The notes under the pieces were generated by a model that saw nothing but the letters and a program-made list of their open reading frames with translations, had not been told where the DNA came from and searched no databases. Positions 47,301 to 59,400 of a DNA stretch of 60,000 nt are shown here, piece after piece. Numbering within the stretch: position 1 is the first letter of the stretch; each line of letters starts with the position of its first letter. A program made the translations under genes and the position numbers. This DNA comes from Lineus longissimus (Eukaryota; Nemertea; Pilidiophora; Heteronemertea; Lineidae): positions 20,070,219-20,130,218 of the forward strand of contig NC_088315.1 of NCBI RefSeq assembly GCF_910592395.1. Direction: 5' to 3'.

Positions 47301-48945
47301 TGCTATGTAACACACGAACCTGCATACCATGTATCTGTGTGTCATGATTAGCGTACTGAGGACACACCCATGTGTATCAACCGCAGTTGTTAATCAGCAA
47401 AGTACTTTTATTCAGTTGTGTTACATGAACAAAAACAACGCATTTGCTTCAATTGAAAAGTTTTCGGTTCGAAGTGGAAGGCCGTTTTCGCGTGCAATGA
47501 ACAATAGGAGACAAACTTTCGAGGTGGTACAATTTCACAGCCCACAAAACTGGACGTTTGAGAATAACTTGCATAGCGGGAATGACACTTTAAGCAAACG
47601 GGCAAAATGTGTTTTTATTCCAATTGCTACAGATTGAATCAGTCGGGTGTCTATACAATCACTCTGGCTCCTTTTATAAACACACCAGTCCCACATTATT
47701 TGATCTTGGCATTGATAGCTGCCTATCCAAACTGATTACTACGTGCATTCCATCGGGGAGCGCTGACGAGTTTCCCCGACCGATGGTATCAACGTGCGGA
47801 CTGTGGCCACTATAATCTCCGCTGACATGGCTCGCTGCACTCTGACATCTCTGCGGAGAGATTGAGAAACCATTGGGCGAAGCGAGATTAGCGACGCACT
47901 CATGTTTGCTGACATCGAAGTGGATAGTAGGAGAATGAGTCACACACGAACTCATATTGTTATGTCACGATTTGACTTAAATTGAATATAAATAAACGAT
48001 ATTTTTTAAAAACTACAGAAGGTGGTTTTCAGGTGAGTAACATGAAAAATATAATCTTTTCATTATCTTATTGCAACCGGTACCTAGTTTTTCATCATAC
48101 AAGGCTGTGTGAATGGAGGTTGATCTTGGTATTCCCAGATGGCGATTACTCTTACGCTTCATTGAGAGAAGATGGTCATAACTGATTAGCTCGTATATCT
48201 ACTGTGCCAATGATCATGAGAGGAAAACTTCGAGAAAAAAATTAAAGGTTCAGTTTTTACCATATAGGTAAAAGTATAGCTTTAAACGGAAAAAGCTAGT
48301 GATTCGCATTAACACTTTTTTGTACTACCTGTTTATTTGTGTCGGATGTCGGTGATCTTTTATGATTTCTCAGGGGAAGAAAACGACATATAACAACTCC
48401 AAAGTCATTCATGAGGGATCATTGTTTGAACACAATAGAACCCTTTGGGTAGGCTTGTATCTTGAGCTGGGCTTGTATGAAATGGGTAAAGAGTGTAATA
48501 AAGGTGCTATTGTTGGTTTTAGGTGATTAAAGACAACATCTAATCCACTGTTAAAATAGAGTTGTCTAGTTTTGCATAGTGAGAGACGCGTAAGGACGAC
48601 CTCTTACGTGGTCCGACTTTATCTCACCCACTTGGATTCTTCTGAAGTGATCATTTTACTATGAATAATGATATGTCATATGAGTGCAAAACCAAGATCC
48701 ATGGGTGAGGTTTTTAACGTTTCGTGCCCAAAGAGAGCGAAATATGTACTCAAACCGGTGCAAATATTGTCCAAAGACATGTCTAGACACTGCCACTTTT
48801 GCTTTGTTTGTTATTTGGTAGGGAGACGTAAACGGGATTATAGCTTGGATTATATGTCCTCATCCTTTCTGTGGTCGAATGGAAGTCGGGATGTGGAGGT
48901 ATAAATTCTACGGGTTGGTGCTCTTTACAGGGACTTTGAACTAAA
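47301..48945. other. Non-coding or unrecognised
   Basis: A 102-codon frame starting with ATG (47329-47637, plus) has no recognisable feature and could be chance. Confidence 0.4.
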
Positions 48946-49097
48946 CACCATCAGGAGGTTTTTCTGACTTCTTAACGGTTTCTCTAACTTTTTCCTGATT
49001 TATCCGACAAAAGTCCGACATTGTCCGACTTTTATCGGATAAATCAGAAAAAAATTAAAGAAACCATTAAGAAGTCGGAACAAGTCTCCTACTAGTG
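48946..49097. mobile_element. Short palindromic CACTA-like MITE, 152 bp
   Basis: A hairpin-forming copy of the same family: the left arm (AGGAGGTTTTTCTGACTTC, then TTATCCGACAAAAG) is mirrored by the right (TTTTATCGGATAA, then AGAAGTCGG) and the end reads CTCCTACTAGTG. AAA flanks both sides, which fits a 3-bp duplication but is weak in A-rich DNA. It lacks the inner segment of the 424-bp copy. Confidence 0.7.
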
Positions 49098-49789
49098 AAA
49101 TGAATTTATCTACATCCAGATACAATCTCCGTTGAACAAAGATGTTTCAGCTCCCAATTAATCATTAACTACGCCCCCAAATAGCGTGACATAAACTGAC
49201 GACTTTGAAGAATTGAAGAAAAAATATCTATAATCCGATCAATACAAATAAATACATCTGCTGGATTAATCTGATTATTGATTGATAGATTGATATGATT
49301 ATTAATCATCTGACTAATTTTGTTTTTCTTCGATAATCAATCAATACCTAATTGTGTCGTTCAGCTGAGAAGAAAAAAAAATGTAATTTTTCAATGTCAT
49401 GTTTGTTGACTCGAAATATGTGTTAACTTCATTGTCTCACCTTGGTAGGAAAGTCACATTTAGATCAATTCTACATTGATTTATAAATTCGGGCAGGACT
49501 CGACACCCCACAGACTTCGTACTCAATCGTTCGTTTGCGAAGCCTCCAAAATGGCAAACACCGTGAACTTCCAAAATATGAGCAAGCACGCTTATCGAAG
49601 CAAGCATGCCATTGAAATGAGGAACAAATATAACATGTGACCGACTTTAAGTACCTTGGCTTAATCAGGATTCTTTTTCTCCATGTACTTTTCCTCCATG
49701 TCCTTTTCCTCCATGTACAGGGACGCGGTCATCATACTGACCATTATGTCCAGGGCATTTCAGCCAAGACAACGCCAGCTACTCATGTT

Positions 49790-49875
49790 TCATACTTGGA
49801 GGGGGGGGCTCTTTTACTTGCCCTGGCACAGACACCAGATACAAGAGGCCTTGGTTTTAAGTCTCATTTAAGTGG
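49790..49875 (-). mobile_element. SINE body fragment, reversed and diverged
   Basis: Shares TTTTACTTGCCCTGGCA, CAGATACAAGAGGCC and TTTTAAGTCTCATTTAAG-like sequence with the two preceding SINE copies. A short 15-bp tandem repeat (TTTCCTCCATGTA, about three units) lies just before it at 49673-49720. Confidence 0.5.
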
Positions 49876-50878
49876 CCTGAAGATATGTCAAGCGATATCT
49901 GGGCTTCATTTTTGGAGCTAGATAAATTTGGGGTAGCAGTAAACAAACCTAGGATAGGTTATGGAGGAAACCTGTGGCCGCCTGATATGAGGCCAAATAT
50001 GAAGATGGTGATGAGATCTACTAGATAGAGAAGATCTATATACGTGTTTCTAAATGTAATTAATTTCCTTCTGAGCAATTACAATGTACATACATGTATA
50101 TTGGAAAATGAATTGGAAGATTTAATCTTAACAGTTACACATGACAATTACATCGAGTCCATGAGGCCTTTGAAGACACTGCAAGCTAGACCTTTCAGCA
50201 ATAATTAAAAAGTACAATTTCTTCTCTCGGGTAATTGAAGTGAATAATTGTGTCTGGAACAAAATTTGTCATGCAAAGTCAGATATGGGCTGAACGCGAA
50301 ATCTAGGCACTTAATATAGAATCACCAGCGATGTATAGTGATAATTGGAATTGGCTAAAAAAACGTTCACATTTTTTCCGCAACGTGCTGTTAAATCTTT
50401 CTATGACTGCTTCGCTATGGAGACCGATCTACCAGCTACGAACGAGGAAGTACAAAATATTATGTAAGGTGATTTATTTTCAGTGATAACACCACGCTTC
50501 TTTTAGGTTTGGCAAGATGTATGTTTTGTGTCATGTGGTTGATATGTTGTCGTGTATAGATGTGTTCATCTTAATAGGCATTTGTTATTTATTAGCGGCG
50601 TTGGTATCACGTTGAAGTGAAGTTGGTGAGGTAGTTTCTGAGCAGTCGTCTCATCACGCAACGAAAAGTACACATCAGCAGGCAGGTTCCGAAAGCCTTA
50701 TCGACGGCGAAATAGGGAGTACGATCGATGGTCTGAGGTGTAATCGAGTCCTCTGCTAATATATTGACGCGACACTGGTAAATCATATTTCACAGTTGGT
50801 TGTTGTCGGAGGAATCGGAATGATTGTCAAAATATTTTCGATGAATTATTGCGTACTTTGTGGATCGTAGCTTATCGG

Positions 50879-50973
50879 ACGGCTTGCGAAACCGGCCTCG
50901 ACCCCCGTGCACGGCTTGCGAAACCGGCCTCGACCCCGTGCACGGCTTTCGAATCCGGCCTAGACTCCCCGTG
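50879..50973. repeat. 32-bp GC-rich minisatellite, three units
   Basis: Units at 50879, 50911 and 50942 start ACGGCTTGCGAAACCGGCCT or a close variant and end CCCCGTG. The GC content is far above the surroundings. Confidence 0.85.
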
Positions 50974-51084
50974 ACATGCTGATCGAGACTTGTTCACACC
51001 ATTTTGGGAACGAGTTGTAGTTTATACAAGCGATGAATCTGATGACAGTTGATCAAGCTCCTGGATTTCAGGGGCTCGGAACAA

Positions 51085-51235
51085 GAAGCCTGTCCTACCA
51101 AGATGACTTAGGCTCTAATGCTATGATGTATTTCATTCGAACCCCACAGTTGGTTTGAGACTCTGGGCAGGTTCCCTTGCCCAACCGTCCTTCACTCAAC
51201 CAACCTGTCTATAAAGGGGTACCGATAAGAATGCG
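51085..51235 (+). mobile_element. SINE-like fragment
   Basis: A B-box-like ATTCGAACCCC is followed by GGCAGGTTCCCTTGCCC and CTATAAAGGGGTACCG, an order often seen in tRNA-derived SINEs of animals. The A box is poor. The call rests on general resemblance only. Confidence 0.4.
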
Positions 51236-53169
51236 CAGATTTCTGTTTGTGTTGTTTACCATGGGTGTTTCTTTGTGAGTATGATTATGATGTAATATGC
51301 GACGCATTCAATAGATCAGCGTGTAAGTACCGTGGATGCATGTTATATATTAATAGTTAATTAACGCTGAAGCGAAATCATTGTAAATGTCAACGACATG
51401 TAGTTATCAGTATTGCATATGTGAAGTTTAAATCAAGTGCCTCTAGCGACTTATCGTGTGGGTGTTTCCCCTAGCGTAACACGAAGCAAAGGATCAGATG
51501 AATCTGAAATCCATAAACGGACAGCACCATACTGCTAACCTGATTATTCTTCAAGTAGATTACGAAATTTCCAATCGACTTTTTTCGTTGTTGATATCAG
51601 ACTGTAAGCTTAATCCTCAACGTTTAACTTTGACTGCTTTTTGACTGCTTCAACACTTGCACCCCAAAGAGGTTGGAAACGCAAATGGTAAAATCAAAAC
51701 TTTAATGCGGCATTTGTTCTACTGAAGCCATCACCTCAGATGTTTGATAAGTTGCCCTAAAACAGATGAGAGCTATTGGAAAGAAGGAAACACATGTTGT
51801 ATATTGTCATAAGTAGTGATGGATGATCGGAGATTATACTTTTTCATATAATATATCATTATGTTTTTGATAACCATCGCGCCTTTGCGTACAGAAAGAC
51901 TCAATCTTTAAGGACAAAAACTCCACGAAATAGTTATTTTTATTTCTATGCTTTTCCGGCACCTTGATATTTATTTTTTAAATCAGACGTTCCTATGCAT
52001 TTTACTACTGTTGCCTGTGTATCTCTTGTTTGATATGTTCCTCTTTACGTAGAAGGTTGACTTTTTCCAAGAGACACCTAAATCTCCAGCATACTTTCAC
52101 ATTTCATGAAAAACAATCATCACCTACTACTTCTCTTATATCAAAGCCCGTTCCCCGGGCAAGTCGCAACCGCAAATGACATCAGTCACTGTCAGTTAAA
52201 GATCCTCCCTTGAAAAATGAGACGGTCTCTATTTGTCGCATTAGATGTTAATCTCCTCCCATGCCAATGGTTACTTTCTTTTATCTACAGTCGTAAGCCA
52301 ATCGTTGTCTGTTTTTTTTAATCGTTGTCTTCTGATACAATCGAGATCTCTACTGGGTATTCAAAAAAACCATCAAAATGAACTACGTGTCATCGACCCC
52401 AATGAAATACGATTCGTGGAGGTCGATAGGCTTATGCCAGCAATGGTAAATTAAATGAAATGGCATACATCAGTCGTATGACTTAAGAAGTCGAGGTTTA
52501 AGCATAATCTATCCCTGTTCTGTGTATTTTGAGAAGACAATGAAATAGTCGCAACCTTTACCCTTGCCTAGGTCTTTTAAGGAATAAGACATACATATCT
52601 CTTAAAGGGACTGCTGTTTCCCAAAATGACTTTGACCTTGCATTTACCCCATATTACGTACGATACGCACTTTTGCACCCGGAGAGCAAGGAAGCGGGTA
52701 GCTATTATACTTTTCACATCGCCGGAGTCTGGTACATTTCGCCGCCCGCAAGGCTCCTAAACTAATAGTAACGACTTTGATAGCAATTCTCATCATTCAG
52801 TGCTGACAATGTCATTGGAATGTCACGAGTACTCGTAAGCTCATGCGGCGTGTTCAATTATATATAAGGTGTGCTGATGGCGGTCAGAGTGACTGCTTGG
52901 ATACCGCTAATCCAACACCCCATCGCCAAGCTCAATCATATAAAAACAAAACGCACGTTTGTTATTTTAGCCTTGAGTACCATTTAAGTGAATACACCCT
53001 TAAATAACAATGTGATCCTGCACACAGAATGCATGTAATACAAGGAGGTACATGGTTTACAGATTTTCGTGTAATTGATAAGACAGGCGACATATTGTTT
53101 ACACCTCTGTTTTAGCACATACTCTATCCGGGTCACGTTTTTCGATATTTGTATTCCGTTGTTCTCATT
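51236..53169. other. Non-coding, nothing recognised
   Basis: Short frames only. Confidence 0.5.
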
Positions 53170-53541
53170 GATGCAAGTATCAATTCGTTTCTTGTACCCC
53201 CCCCCCCCCCCCTCCTCAAGGGTAGTTAAGCTATCACCACTAATCTTTGCCGATGCTTGAGTAGTTTTTTTTTCCTTTAGTGAAAATTTGGCGAAGCTGG
53301 AAAGAATAAGGATGCTAATGTGTCGATGTCTTGTCGAACATACAGCCTTACCCAGTAAAATTAGTTCGGTTACTTTATATGACGGTGATAACTGATATAT
53401 TGTTAATGGTGATGTCTTGACGAAAGAAAAAGTAGCATTGGTGAAAAAAGGGTGATGCTTGAGCCTTAAGATGTCGTTATAGGGTGATAAGGTGTCGTAC
53501 CCTTGAGGAGGGGGGTACAAGACACGAATTGATACTTGCAT
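53170..53541. repeat. Inverted repeat with 60-70 bp arms around a 240-bp centre
   Basis: The left arm (53170-53238: ATGCAAGTATCAATTCG, C-run, CTCCTCAAGGGTA) is mirrored by 53481-53541. The left arm has a 16-base C run (53197-53212) where the right has six G. The minus-strand frame covering it is probably a by-product. Confidence 0.75.
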
Positions 53542-53759
53542 GAGTCATCTACAAAAACTAAAGTAGGTCACCTGGTCGGTGGAATTTGGGTCACTTACTC
53601 GGCTAAGTCACTTAATCGGGCGATGTCACCAAGTCGGTTGTAAAAAATTGGTTCCTTAAAAAATATATCGCTCTCGCCACATTTATTTTTCGTTTGTAAT
53701 ATTTTTTGAATTCGACTGTTGTCTTAAAGGGTATTATACATGATGGACGTGTTCCCTGT

Positions 53760-53900
53760 AGAGGTTCTCCAGAGGATTGAAATACCCTAAACGCTTGCAA
53801 GAAACCTTGCAGGGTTTTTATTTCCCTGCAAACATCTGTCTATTGGCTGAAAAACACTAATTTTATTTCAAATCTCAAAGCCCTTATTTCTAGGATAGTG
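53760..53900. repeat. Dispersed repeat family C, copy 5 (partial)
   Basis: Contains TTGGCTGAAAAACACT and ends CTAGGATAGTG; read on the minus strand this matches the left part of copy 3 (CACT terminus, then TTTTTCAGCCAA). Confidence 0.4.
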
Positions 53901-54121
53901 TATACCGTACACGTACGACACGTCACTTCGACAAAATATAAATCTTAATCAACATGATCCACAAAAATATCCATAAAATGTTTTATATTGATGAGACACG
54001 TCAGCTAACGCGTTGGATCATAACACAACTTAAGACTCTCAAGGAAATGAGTTGAGTAAGTATAGGTATGATCGAATGTACATGCAAACTTGCAAGACCA
54101 AACACCTCACAAATTAAGATA

Positions 54122-54544
54122 GGAAGTGACTATTTGGCAAAGCCCGGTGTAACATCTGTGGTTGTTTCCCATGTGTCAGTGTTTCCAAACAATAGGCAGC
54201 TAGATAGACCACGACTTTTCAATAGGGGGGATACACAGAAAAACTTGTCAATCTATTTTTGAGCATTCCCAAACAATGAGGGGAAACACTCAAAAACAGA
54301 AACACTCAAAAACATTACACCGGCTTACCAAACAGCGACTTTTTCTTGTCCTGAATGGAGAGCCCTCCGATTGGCTAATGTGTTGTAAAGTCTCCAGCTC
54401 GCCAAACAGGGTAGATTTTTTACCTGTTTGGCAAGCCCGGCTGGCCGAACAGGGTGGCTTTTTAGTGCTGTTTGGCAAGCGGCTCTCCAAACAGGACAAA
54501 AAAAGATGCCTGTGCGGCGAGCGGCTTGCCAAATAGACCCGGCC
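54122..54544 (-). mobile_element. Same DNA transposon, copy 3, reversed and interrupted
   Basis: Inverted copy of the 244-bp element with exact 9-bp duplication ATTAAGATA (54113-54121 and 54545-54553). It is 423 bp long because a 172-bp piece is inserted near the end that copy 1 shows as its 3' end, and it differs by a variable stretch around 54360-54390, so it is older than copies 1 and 2. Confidence 0.85.
54148..54319. mobile_element. 172-bp insertion nested in transposon copy 3
   Basis: Begins TGTAAC, ends GTTACA-like (ATTACA), and is flanked by CCGG on both sides where the uninterrupted copies have a single CCGG. This looks like a small transposon with short TGTAA/TTACA ends and a 4-bp target duplication. 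It carries internal repeats such as AAACACTCAAAAACA. No coding capacity. Family not recognised. Confidence 0.65.
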
Positions 54545-54553
54545 ATTAAGATA

Positions 54554-56229
54554 TTTTCATTTCTACGAGTGGCTGCCGATATTGTTTCAAACTACATGTA
54601 CATGAATATAAGGCCTCAAGGTCTTTATTTCTGGTCGTCTAACATCAAGAAGCAGAGAAGGAAAATCCTCCAAAATCGAAATTCTCCGCAGAACACCGTC
54701 CGTGCGTAAGCAATGAAATTGAGATGCTGTCTTTGAACGGGTGTGGCAACGCATGCCAAACACGGTCTCGAGTTCTTTGTGCTTCACTCTCACTTCGACA
54801 ATGGGTATTGGGGTTTTTGCAATGTCTGTTTAATGTCATGTGTGGAAAGGAATATTTAGTGAGAAGGTGATACGATATCGGGAAAACGATAGATCGCTAC
54901 CGCGAGATGACGTTGATATGCGGGTGTTGGGTGGGAGTCGTGGGGAAAACGATGCACCTTAAGTTTTAATCTTTGATTTGCAGCAGTTAGATTTCAGACA
55001 AAAACGATAGAAGTGTTAGAGGCTATAGCTGGAGCCAGGTGGCCCAGCTTATTTTTAAATGTCGCAGTTAGGTGTATGAGCTATCGTGGTATACCGACAC
55101 AAGACATGCTTGTGTGAGTAATACTGTTATTACGAAGTCCAATCGGACTCGGTGTCTTAACCATGCATTCAATCAGCCACAAAGCTGTAAGCCGTCTTCA
55201 AGGGATTAGGTGTAATCAGTTGATGTCTATGAAATTTCAATTGTTTAGAGGCTATAGCCTATTGTATTCTTAACTCTTGTGTAATATGTGTTGTACTTCT
55301 GTAGGTGTTGGTAAAGAATAAAATTGCCTCATAAACTTTGAGTTGTGTTGTGTGGAGAGCGTTTCCTGCCCATAGTGGCGATGCACATGCCCATGTGCTC
55401 GCACATGAACATAAGAGAAAGAACATCACTATGTTACTTTTGACCATGCGCCGAAAGGGCAGAGGATTTGCAACAAATCATGGAAGTTGTAAAATAGTTC
55501 TATCCTGGGAATTGCACCCTAATTATTAAACCATTACTTATACTGTCTAGGGCATGTGCATGTCTGTCTCTAAAATGCAAGAATGTGCCGTGATAGCATT
55601 CCGCGAAGGTACTATTTATAGCTCACAAGGTCATTTGCATAAGATATTGATGACGTTTTAGTCACGTGACAGTCGGACATCGACACTTATTTCTACGCAT
55701 TTGAGCTTATTTCAAAGTCAATTATCTTTGACCCTGCATTGTTTTTAACATGAATGATACCATAGAGTCAGAGAGAGAAATATTCAGAACAATTATGTAG
55801 TATTTCCAACACTCGGACATGTGCCAGATTGAATCTAACTGCCCTAGTTAGAAAGCCTGAATCCATTACGAAACCGCATGTTTGTCCGACATTGCCTGTA
55901 ATTCAGCGATGGGGAAATAGAGGGCAGCAGCTGCAGTGACGTCATCTTCGCGGAATGCTATTAGTCAATCGTCCCCATTTTGGAATAGTCTACAGGCCAC
56001 TTCACTCCTTGCTAAGCTAAAGAAGCACATACGTAAATGCCTCCTGGTATGTAAGTCCGAATTCTGTTTATGTTAGAAGATTATGGATTTCCTGTGGCGC
56101 AGCACATGGATTAAAGCGTCACCTTATTTCGATACCCAATATACTGCTGATAAAACCCCCACAATCTTGTAAATCACCCTTGACACATTATAGGTATTCA
56201 ATACAGAGCATCATCGCTCTAATTGATTT
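54554..56229. other. Non-coding, nothing firm
   Basis: TAGCATTCCGCGAAG near 55594 recurs inverted near 55950, which may mark a decayed element of about 370 bp. No gene seen. Confidence 0.4.
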
Positions 56230-56480
56230 TACCACGGAACGTGTTAGGAAGCTACTGCGTGTTCAAAAACAAACTCACTGCTTTTGATTTCACCTCAGAA
56301 CGTGTCGAGGAAGCTACTGCGTGTTAAAAAATAAACTCATTTCTTTTGATTTCAACACGTGTTAGGAAACTACTGTTCGTTCAAAAATATGAACATCTTT
56401 TTTTATTATACCAGGAAACGTGCTGGGAAACTACGTGTGTTTAAAAACATACCTAGTTCTTTTGACATTACCATGGAACG
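56230..56480. repeat. Degenerate tandem repeat of about 61 bp, four to five units
   Basis: GAACGTGTTAGGAAGCTACT recurs with changes at about 56237, 56298, 56357 and 56417, with a partial fifth near 56474, each followed by GTTCAAAAACA-like and TTTTGATTTC-like blocks. Confidence 0.7.
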
Positions 56481-59400
56481 TGACCAATTGTTACTTCTAC
56501 TTATAATATCTCAAGGGATCAGGTAGTCTCAGAGAATATTTGACAGGTCTTACTTCTTATATTACATTCCAAAATATCATCTCTTCCAAAATACCAACAT
56601 TTATCCTTGGAAGCTTCTGCCGAGACTGATACACCGCATGTACAAACCTCGAGATCTGCGCTTAAACTTAACTAAGAAACTATCATCAGAAAACAATCCT
56701 GTCACGTCGGAGGGGTAACCCACGAAATGAAATATGACTTTATTTGATTACAAACTAATGGCTCATCCGATTCGTGATTTTAAGTGATTCGTGATCACAT
56801 GAACGTGGTTTTGTCAATATTAAAACTTCGTTAAATCGACGACCCTATGGGGTGACTGATTCAGTCCTGTGTTGGAGTTGGCGTAGCAGTCGAAAAGTCG
56901 AGAAACTAAATGTGCTGGAGTTTTTAATGCAGTTCATTAGATCAGATTTTAATAATAGATCAGGCGAGGTAGAGGCAACCTTAGAAAGCCAGAGTCAGTC
57001 GTATGCTCTTCGTCTCGCACACAGTTTTTCACTTGGTGAAACCCGAGTGAAAGGCCCTGAAACTCAGGATGTGCGGCAAAGAGGACCTGAAAAGGCCAGT
57101 CGTTTTGTAGCTCTTTTTTATTTTGGTCTTCGTCCTGTGATTGAGGTCAATCCAGGAGTACCTCGTGGCATTTTGAAAGCGTTGGGTGTCAGTCAGGACA
57201 CAAACCAACCAAGAAAACATTCACGGGGAAAATTAATATTCTGATAGGTTTTCCATTGGTCATTTTCTTCACAGGTTTTGCCTGTGAAGTAATGGACAGA
57301 CCGCACTCATTCCTGAGGGCACTGTTTTATGAGTGTCATGGTCAACTTCAGATCTGCTTGTCGGAACAGATATAAGCCTATGTCAGCCTAATGGAACAAA
57401 GAAAGTATGAGAGTCAACTTAAGACGTCGAATAGTGTTTCAGATAGAAAGAAAGCATCCTCGTTCTCACTTCGAGACGACTTTTGACAAAAGATTTCACC
57501 GGCTTGGATTCTGTCGACCCGAATTAAGTGATTCTAAGACTGGAGTCGATATTCATTGTTAATGAAACGAGACGGTGAAATCGGCCTTACCAGCAGCCTA
57601 TGTCTATATATACATCGGAAAATACCCAAACTATTCTTTAAAGTTTTAAGAAATTTGTAATAAAGTGTGCGATAGCAAAAGCTGTCGCTCTAGGTGACTT
57701 TAAGACGCCGCATTTCCGTTGAGTCACCTTTCTCTGAACGATTATATTGGGCTCACGGGGCTAAAACAAGACAAAATGGTACTCCCAACGATTTCCTATG
57801 CGTGAAGATAAGCACCTTGAATCCAAATGGTAGACCTTGTGCTGATCAGACAGGGCTTATCTAACTTTCTATCTTTCATTTGGCCGGCTTATCGTTCCTC
57901 GTGGACTTCAAATAGTTTACCGCACATCAAAGGGAGCCATTGATTCTACTTTGTCTTTCAATTTCTTGGCCATAGTTTTGCGCCTCTCGTGCAACTGACC
58001 TGCGCCTATCGTTGTGTGATACACTTGAAGCGGGACTACTACACGGAGCAAAATCCGCTGATGTCTATCTAACATGTATAACATCAAGTAGTTATTAAAA
58101 GTTGAGATCTATTGGGCATCTAGCTAACTACATGTCGAATAGACTGGTTGATGCCCAATAGACATCGAGTTATGAATTACCTTGAATGTTCATTCATGTA
58201 CATCAATCGAATTAAGCATAAACAAACACACTGATGGAATAATTTTCGAATGACCTTGACCTTTTTGCGCGACCTTGGCCTTGTATCAAATATCCACCAT
58301 GTCAAAACGTTAAAAAAAGCAACATCCATTTGAATTTCTGCTGATGCTGATGCTTTAGAAATCCCTGTTTAATAAAAAACAAATTTTATTCGGATGCCAT
58401 GGAAATAGGCTGTTTTCCAAGGCCAAATGTCGCAAAGTTGCAAACACATTGGATTCTAAATCACAATCGTCCAAATATATAGAAACACTGACAGATTTGG
58501 TTAGTTGGTAAGTTGGTTGGTAGGCCTACATTTGATCTCTCAAATCTCAGATATTGAAATCATTTTTACCATTGGATGGTGGGAAGCCTTATTATTCCAC
58601 ACAAAGACCCTTCCATTTGGTATAATGTTCCTCTCTCTACTGAATCCTTTTTAGCTTTTTAAAGTCACCAGGTAAAGTATTTTCCTTTCTTGTAACTTTT
58701 TCGGAAACAAAACTTCAAGAATACAGCGTTTCAATCCTTCAATGGTTCCATTACTTCAACGCATTTTCTGTGGTGATAGTTTTTGCAACATTATTTTCCA
58801 ATGCTTCTAATTAGTTAGTGCATAGGGTAAAAGATTTAAAAATGATAAGTCAAATTTGATGTTTTGGCAGGAAGTTTTCGCAGAACTCATCTTTTCACAT
58901 CCTCTAAGTTGGAAATAATCTATAATATCCGATTTGATGATGTTGCAAAAAAATAATGGCGCCGCAAAACTCATTAGGGTTGTTGTTTGCACAAGGATAT
59001 TTTCTGCGGAGTGAATCCTTTATCGTGAGCGAGGTATTTTATTCCGCTGAATACACTCATTCGCGGATCAAGCCTCTTGGGGATTTGAAATCAGATTTCG
59101 CAGTTTGTTTCCTTCACGCGTTCCTCTGCAATGTGAAGTCAAATATAATGGGTATTTTCCGTGATGTCTGTCGTGATGAAAACATCTGGCATGATTCCTG
59201 GCTTATCATGTAGACGCGTAGTACGCATGTACAGACAGCTGATTACTCTGGCTGCTAGTCATGCGTGGCACTGGTTGCGACCTCAGAGATGAAGACGACT
59301 TCGCTTTCATTCTCGAAAGTTACTTTGTTTTTCTTTTACATAGTTTTCGTTCACGATGTTTCCAACAGTCGACTCTGTGCGTTGTCAAGTGTAGTCTAAA

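Noticed and set aside
52984-53541. 185-codon minus-strand frame
   Set aside because: It spans the inverted repeat and the C run, is of odd composition (GGGGG from the C run), and has no domain.
55590-55965. Element bounded by inverted TAGCATTCCGCGAAG
   Set aside because: Only 15 bases match, the outer sequence does not, and no target duplication is seen.
56852-57244. 130-codon plus-strand frame
   Set aside because: Starts at GTG, no recognisable motif; could be an internal exon but nothing shows it.
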